Part shown: in pieces, positions 60,190 to 64,000 of the stretch
How positions within the stretch are numbered: position 1 is the first letter of the stretch
Layout: each line of letters begins with the position of its first letter
NCBI RefSeq assembly: GCF_050113715.1
Contig: NZ_JBNJQR010000003.1
Coordinates: 372,001 to 436,000, forward strand
Origin: Brevibacillus_H ginsengisoli
GTDB lineage: Bacteria; Bacillota; Bacilli; Brevibacillales; Brevibacillaceae
Reading direction: 5' to 3'
DNA length: 64,000 nt
The notes under the pieces: generated by a model
Seen by the model: the letters and a program-made list of their open reading frames with translations, nothing else
Databases searched by the model: none
What the model was told of the DNA's origin: nothing
Position numbers and translations under genes: made by a program

Positions 60190-60219
60190 TTGACAGGTTT
60201 TCAGAATGTGGCTTACAAT
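60190..60219 (+). promoter_or_regulatory. Internal SigA promoter of rpmF
   Basis: TTGACA (60190-60195), 18 bases, TACAAT (60214-60219). It begins immediately at the yceD stop and would give rpmF a leader of about 145 bases. Confidence 0.7.
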
Positions 60220-60225
60220 CTAATG

Positions 60226-60352
60226 ATGCAAGCTTCATTTTTGAACGGATGGTTAATCCATCCATATACCATCACCTCTGGATATGCTTCTCTTTTACAT
60301 AAAAGAGTGCTTCAATAGAGGGTGTAAGAAATACTTGAGACATCATCAGTTG
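60226..60352 (+). promoter_or_regulatory. Structured leader of rpmF
   Basis: The leader contains GGATGG-TTAA-TCCATCC (about 60249-60265) and CTCTTTT-ACAT-AAAAGAG (about 60290-60307). It could carry autoregulation of L32, but I know of no matching leader family. Confidence 0.35.
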
Positions 60353-60369
60353 AAGGAGGTGTAAGGAAG

Positions 60370-60540
60370 ATGGCGGTACCTCAACGGAGAACTTCCAAAA
60401 CTCGTAAAAGAATGCGTCGTACGCACTTCAAATTAGAGATTCCAGGCATGATCAAATGCGATAATTGTGGCGAGTACAAACTTGCTCACCGCGTTTGCTC
60501 CAGCTGCGGAACTTACAAAGGCGAAAAAGTTGCGAAGTAA
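60370..60540 (+). CDS. rpmF: 50S ribosomal protein L32
   Basis: This short gene encodes 56 residues beginning MAVPQRRTSKTRKRMRRTHFK. The zinc ribbon is a four-cysteine form, Cys-Asp-Asn-Cys and Cys-Ser-Ser-Cys. GAAGGAGGTG is the ribosome site. It lies in the conserved yceD-rpmF-fapR order and is followed by a terminator. Confidence 0.97.
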   Translation: MAVPQRRTSKTRKRMRRTHFKLEIPGMIKCDNCGEYKLAHRVCSSCGTYKGEKVAK

Positions 60541-60549
60541 GGAATAAGA

Positions 60550-60582
60550 GAAGCAGGGTGATCCGTCACTCTGCTTTTTTCA
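60550..60582 (+). terminator. Intrinsic terminator after rpmF
   Basis: AGCAGGGTGA (60552-60561) pairs with TCACTCTGCT (60565-60574) with one G-U, followed by TTTTTT. Confidence 0.85.
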
Positions 60583-60596
60583 TTTTCTGTCGATGC

Positions 60597-60648
60597 TTGA
60601 AATAATCATAAGGATGCTTTATACTGAAATTTAGTACCAGGTGCTAAA
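60597..60648 (+). promoter_or_regulatory. Promoter and FapR operator before fapR-plsX-fabH-fabD
   Basis: TTGAAA (60597-60602), 17 bases, TATACT (60620-60625). The near-palindrome TTTAGTACCAGGTGCTAAA (60630-60648) closely matches the FapR box and sits over the transcription start. FapR bound here would autoregulate, with malonyl-CoA as inducer. Confidence 0.85.
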
Positions 60649-60688
60649 AACTGATCTCAACCAGTTGCGAATAGAGAAATAAGTCATT

Positions 60689-61285
60689 GTGCTGGGGGTG
60701 TCCATTATTACACGGTTACCGAAAAAAGAACGTCAAACTCGGCTGATCCAGTCCTTGCAAGACAGCCCCTTTGCAACAGATGAAGAGCTGGCTGGAAAGT
60801 TTCGCGTCAGTATTCAAACCATCCGACTCGATCGTTTGGAATTAGGAATTCCTGAACTTCGGGAAAGAATTAAAACAGTGGCTGAAAAAAGCCTGGACCC
60901 CGTGAAATCCTTAGGGATTGATGAAGTCATTGGAGATGTGGTCGATTTACAGCTGGATTCGCAAGCGATCTCCGTCTTGGAAATCAGGGAAGAACATGTC
61001 TTTAATCGTACACAGATCGCTCGGGGACACTACATATTCGCTCAAGCCAATTCTCTCGCTGTTGCTGTGATTGACGCTGATATTGCGCTTACCGCGACGG
61101 CGCGCATTCGATTTATTCGTCCGGTTAAACTGGGGGAGAAGCTGGTCGCCAAAGCTGTGGTTCGTTCACACAATGGTGACGAGAGCCGTGTTAGAGTAGA
61201 AACGAATGTTCAAGGTGAAACGGTGTTTACAGCTACGTTTCGCGTATTTAGGCAACGTTTTCTGGCTGAAGAAAGCGGCATGTAA
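60689..61285 (+). CDS. fapR: Fatty acid biosynthesis transcriptional repressor FapR
   Basis: FapR represses fatty-acid and phospholipid synthesis genes and is released by malonyl-CoA. The protein of about 198 residues has a DeoR-like HTH (DEELAGKFRVSIQTIRLDRLELGIPELRERIK) and a hotdog effector domain (HVFNRTQIARGHYIFAQANSLAVAVID). The exact start is unclear: GTG 60689 has no good site, and GTG 60698 is an alternative nearer to Bacillus subtilis length. plsX begins 17 bases downstream. Confidence 0.95.
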   Translation: MLGVSIITRLPKKERQTRLIQSLQDSPFATDEELAGKFRVSIQTIRLDRLELGIPELRERIKTVAEKSLDPVKSLGIDEVIGDVVDLQLDSQAISVLEIREEHVFNRTQIARGHYIFAQANSLAVAVIDADIALTATARIRFIRPVKLGEKLVAKAVVRSHNGDESRVRVETNVQGETVFTATFRVFRQRFLAEESGM

Positions 61286-61302
61286 GATGAGGAGGAAGTT
61301 CA

Positions 61303-62310
61303 TTGCGTATCGCGATTGATGCAATGGGTGGAGATCATGCTCCACGAAGCAATGTGGAGGGTGCACTGGCGGCCCTGTCGTCAGATTCGTCGTTAACCGT
61401 TGTTCTGGTCGGGAATGAAGAAGCGATTAAGGAGCATCTGCCAGAGAAGCTCCCGGCAGGTCTGGAAATCCGCCATGCATCCGAAGTAATTGAAGCAGAT
61501 GATGAACCGGTTCGGGCCGTTCGCCGTAAAAAAGATTCATCGATGGTTGTATGTGCTGACATGGCGCGCAAACAGGAAGTTGATGCGGCCATCTCTGCCG
61601 GAAATACCGGCGCGTTGATGACCGCTGGACTTTTGATAACAGGAAGGATCGAGGGTATTGAACGCCCGGCGTTGGCCGCCCTGATCCCCAATATACATGG
61701 AAGTGTCACGCTAGTTCTTGACGTCGGAGCCAATATGGATGCCAAGCCTGTACATCTCTTGCAATATGCGATCATGGGTAGTTTGTACGTGGAAAAGGTG
61801 CTGGGAAAATCGGCTCCACGCGTAGGACTTTTGAATGTTGGGACGGAAGAAGCCAAGGGGAACGAGCTTTCCAAGGCGGCATTTCCCTTGTTGAAGGATG
61901 CGAGTATCAACTTTATCGGCAACTTCGAGGCGAGAGACGTAATGGAGGGCGTATGCGATGTCCTTGTCTGTGATGGATTCTCTGGCAACGTCCTGTTGAA
62001 ATCGATCGAAGGTGCTGCATCTACCATTTTCTCTCAGTTGAAGAAGGAAATGACTTCTAGTTTCTTGAATAAAGTAGCTGCCGCGATCTTGAAGCCAAGT
62101 CTCGTTCGATTCAAAAATCGGATGGATTATGCCGAATATGGCGGGGCGCCGCTCCTCGGATTACGCCAACCAGTCATCAAGGCGCATGGCTCTTCTGATG
62201 CTCGGGCAATTAAGAATGCGGTATTGGCGGCGGCTCGTTTTGCTAAACTAGGCGTGAACGATTTGATTCTGCAAGAAGTGAAATGGACAACTCAAACGGA
62301 AAGTGAGTGA
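61303..62310 (+). CDS. plsX: Phosphate acyltransferase PlsX
   Basis: PlsX makes acyl-phosphate from acyl-ACP for phosphatidic acid synthesis. Its product is the same activated form that FakA/FakB (23597-26201) make from free fatty acids. The 335-residue protein opens MRIAIDAMGGDHAP and has SAGNTGALM and VCDGFSGNVLLKSIEG. The start is TTG at 61303 with GAGGAGG seven bases upstream. Its end is coupled to fabH. Confidence 0.96.
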   Translation: MRIAIDAMGGDHAPRSNVEGALAALSSDSSLTVVLVGNEEAIKEHLPEKLPAGLEIRHASEVIEADDEPVRAVRRKKDSSMVVCADMARKQEVDAAISAGNTGALMTAGLLITGRIEGIERPALAALIPNIHGSVTLVLDVGANMDAKPVHLLQYAIMGSLYVEKVLGKSAPRVGLLNVGTEEAKGNELSKAAFPLLKDASINFIGNFEARDVMEGVCDVLVCDGFSGNVLLKSIEGAASTIFSQLKKEMTSSFLNKVAAAILKPSLVRFKNRMDYAEYGGAPLLGLRQPVIKAHGSSDARAIKNAVLAAARFAKLGVNDLILQEVKWTTQTESE

Positions 62311-62315
62311 AAGTC

Positions 62316-63320
62316 ATGAATGGACTACGTTCTGTAGGAATTTTGGCTACTGGCTCTTATACACCTGAAAAAGTTTTAACCAACGCTGATCTTGAGAAAA
62401 TGGTCGAAACATCGGATGAATGGATCGTTACTCGAACAGGAATTCGTGAACGCCGTATCAGTGCTCCTGACCAAGCGGCATCTGATCTCGCTTACGAGGC
62501 GGCGGTCAAAGCGCTCGCGAAAGCGAATTTAAGCGCGGAACAGCTGGACATGATCATCGTGGCGACTGTAACACCGGATACGATGTTTCCGTCAACTGCC
62601 TGCATTCTTCAAGAGAAACTGGGTGCGACCAAAGCAAGCGCGCTTGATGTCTCCGCAGCATGTACAGGATTTTTGTACGGGATAACGACCGCATCTCAGT
62701 TTATCTCTACAGGAATGTATAAATACATCTTGGTGATTGGCGTAGAAGTTCTCTCCAAAATCACCAACTACGAAGATCGCAATACTTGCGTGTTGTTCGG
62801 AGACGGTGCCGGAGCGGCAATCCTTGGGCCAGTCGCAGATGAATTTGGCTTTAAAGCGTTCGAACTTGGGGCTGATGGTTCGGGCGGAAATTTGTTATCT
62901 CAACAAGCTGGAGGCTCACGCAAACCAGCAACTCATGAAACAGTAGAAAGCAATCTTCACTATATTCAGATGACCGGAAGCGAAGTGTTCAAGTTTGCGG
63001 TTCGTGTGATGAATTCTGCGACAGAAGCGGTTTTGGATAAAGCTGGAGTGGAGAAAGAAGAAATCGGCTTGCTTGTGCCACATCAAGCCAATCTGCGGAT
63101 TATCGATGCGGCTATTAAACGTTTTGGCTTATCTGAGGATAAGGTCGCGATTAACGTAGATCGCTATGGCAACATGTCTTCCGCCTCTATTCCAGTCGCA
63201 TTGGATGAAGCGGTGCAAGAAGGACGTGTCAAAGAAGGAGATAACGTCGTTCTGGTTGGATTTGGTGGAGGACTTACATGGGGAGCGGCTCTATGTAAAT
63301 GGGGAAGCAAAGAAGCTTAA
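62316..63320 (+). CDS. fabH: 3-oxoacyl-ACP synthase III (FabH)
   Basis: FabH condenses acyl-CoA with malonyl-ACP to begin fatty-acid synthesis. The 334-residue protein has the active-site Cys in DVSAACTGFLYG, His in LVPHQANLRI and Asn in INVDRYGNMSSAS, completing the Cys-His-Asn triad. I take the ATG at 62316. The in-frame GTG at 62307 overlaps the plsX stop and is possible. It is under FapR control with plsX and fabD. Confidence 0.95.
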   Translation: MNGLRSVGILATGSYTPEKVLTNADLEKMVETSDEWIVTRTGIRERRISAPDQAASDLAYEAAVKALAKANLSAEQLDMIIVATVTPDTMFPSTACILQEKLGATKASALDVSAACTGFLYGITTASQFISTGMYKYILVIGVEVLSKITNYEDRNTCVLFGDGAGAAILGPVADEFGFKAFELGADGSGGNLLSQQAGGSRKPATHETVESNLHYIQMTGSEVFKFAVRVMNSATEAVLDKAGVEKEEIGLLVPHQANLRIIDAAIKRFGLSEDKVAINVDRYGNMSSASIPVALDEAVQEGRVKEGDNVVLVGFGGGLTWGAALCKWGSKEA

Positions 63321-63369
63321 ATCTTGCTCTAACTAGTATAGACGTACTGTCAGAAGGAGATGGACCTAT

Positions 63370-64000
63370 ATGAGTAAAATCGCCTTGGTGTTCCCAGGTC
63401 AAGGTTCCCAATTCGTGGGCATGGGCAAGGAGCTCATCCAACAATCGGAAGCGGCAAAAGCTATTTTTGAAAAAGCGGACCAAGCGCTTGGATTTCCCTT
63501 GTCTCAAATTTGTTTCGAGGGACCGGAAGAAGAATTGCGTTTGACAGCTAATACACAGCCAGCGATTCTGACCATGAGCGTGGCCGTGCTTGAAGCCATT
63601 AAAGAAAAACATCCGGAGTTGAATGCGGATTTTGCGGCAGGTCATAGTCTTGGCGAATATTCCGCTTTGGTAGCGGCTTCTGCTTTGTCATTTGAGGATG
63701 CCGTAAAAACAGTCCGCGCAAGAGGTCAGTTTATGGAAGAGGCAGTGCCTGCGGGTCAAGGTGCTATGGCAGCGGTTCTTGGCATGGAGCGTGATCAGTT
63801 GCATCAAGTATGCGAGGAAGTAAGCGCACAGGGAACCCCTGTACAGTTGGCCAACTTGAATTCTCCTGGTCAAATCGTAATTTCCGGAAGTGCGGAAGGG
63901 GTAAAAGTAGCTGGCGAAAAAGCCAAAGAAGCAGGGGCGAAGCGCGTCCTCCCACTGAACGTAAGCGGACCATTCCACTCCTCCTTGATGGCTCCAGCGG
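63370..64000 (+). CDS. fabD: Malonyl-CoA:ACP transacylase (FabD), 3' end outside window
   Basis: FabD loads malonyl groups onto ACP. The frame is open from ATG 63370 (AGAAGGAG upstream) to the window end, 210 codons of an expected 310 or so. It starts MSKIALVFPGQGSQFVGMG and has the nucleophile elbow GHSLGEYSAL and the catalytic His in Gly-Pro-Phe-His-Ser. It lies 49 bases after fabH in the plsX-fabH-fabD operon. Confidence 0.95.
   Translation, partial: MSKIALVFPGQGSQFVGMGKELIQQSEAAKAIFEKADQALGFPLSQICFEGPEEELRLTANTQPAILTMSVAVLEAIKEKHPELNADFAAGHSLGEYSALVAASALSFEDAVKTVRARGQFMEEAVPAGQGAMAAVLGMERDQLHQVCEEVSAQGTPVQLANLNSPGQIVISGSAEGVKVAGEKAKEAGAKRVLPLNVSGPFHSSLMAPA

Noticed and set aside
61335..62027. 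A 230-codon open frame on the minus strand
   Set aside because: It is a shadow of plsX, a clear core gene; its Ser/Pro/Thr-rich composition is typical of antisense translation.

Overview
The window reads as part of the chromosome of an endospore-forming, low-to-mid GC Bacillales bacterium. The sporulation genes (spoVM, ylbJ, a gerKA/gerKB/gerKC operon, a YhcN/YlaJ-type lipoprotein), fapR, remA, strong AAGGAGG ribosome sites, and TTG and GTG starts all support this. Gene order (rqcH | yicC-remA-gmk-rpoZ-coaBC-priA-def-fmt-rsmB | rlmN-prpC-prkC-rsgA-rpe | thiN-spoVM-rpmB | yloU-fakA-fakB | sdaAB-sdaAA-recG ... rsmD-coaD-ylbJ-ylbK-ylbL-tmcAL-yceD-rpmF-fapR-plsX-fabH-fabD) fits a Brevibacillus/Paenibacillaceae-like genome better than Bacillus subtilis. 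The genus is an inference. I found no rRNA, tRNA, CRISPR array, transposase, integrase or phage gene.

Layout. 1-2.6 kb, minus strand: a truncated NQG-repeat protein, a YndM-like membrane protein and rqcH. 2.6-17.2 kb: a dense housekeeping run from nucleotide, CoA, replication-restart and translation-initiation genes to the PrkC/PrpC kinase-phosphatase pair, rsgA and rpe. 17.2-20.9 kb: an M20 peptidase divergent from a polar amino-acid ABC importer. 21-30.3 kb: thiN, a small membrane protein, spoVM, rpmB (opposite strand), the fatty-acid kinase genes, serine dehydratase and recG. 30.3-54 kb: an accessory block inserted into the ancestral core order. It holds a degenerate pilin-like protein, a lipoprotein, an SOS-type Y-family polymerase cassette with LexA boxes, a KimA-like potassium transporter, a germinant-receptor operon, two acetyltransferase/YbjQ genes, a Gly/Tyr-rich lipoprotein, a cluster of small unknown genes around a PilZ protein, an orphan OppA-like protein, a MarR regulator with tandem operators beside a broken gene, a phosphate transporter with a PHO box, lgt and a chemoreceptor. 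54-64 kb: rsmD through fabD, ending inside fabD.

The most notable structure is not a gene. A dispersed, strongly structured element occurs five times in intergenic DNA: three long copies of about 250-265 bp (11389-11650, 26405-26668, 31255-31506) and two short ones (30400-30476, and 22612-22702 on the minus strand). All share a 17-18 bp hairpin with a CTTTAC/GTAAAG apex and a GCGTAAGCCC-like linker. Long copies then close a 150-190 nt core with complementary GAAAAGACTTCGTC and GACGAAGTCTTTTC arms. Arm and helix sequences change together between copies, so the structure is under selection or was so recently. Four copies begin 9-15 bp from an intrinsic terminator, and two end on a neighbouring stop codon. 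No protein gene accompanies them.

Other observations worth following are a pair of paralogous 110-residue unknown proteins flanking the PilZ gene, a 38-residue Asn-rich gene with its own terminator, a hairpin that hides a ribosome site after pit, and readable FapR, LexA, Pho-type and MarR-type operators.
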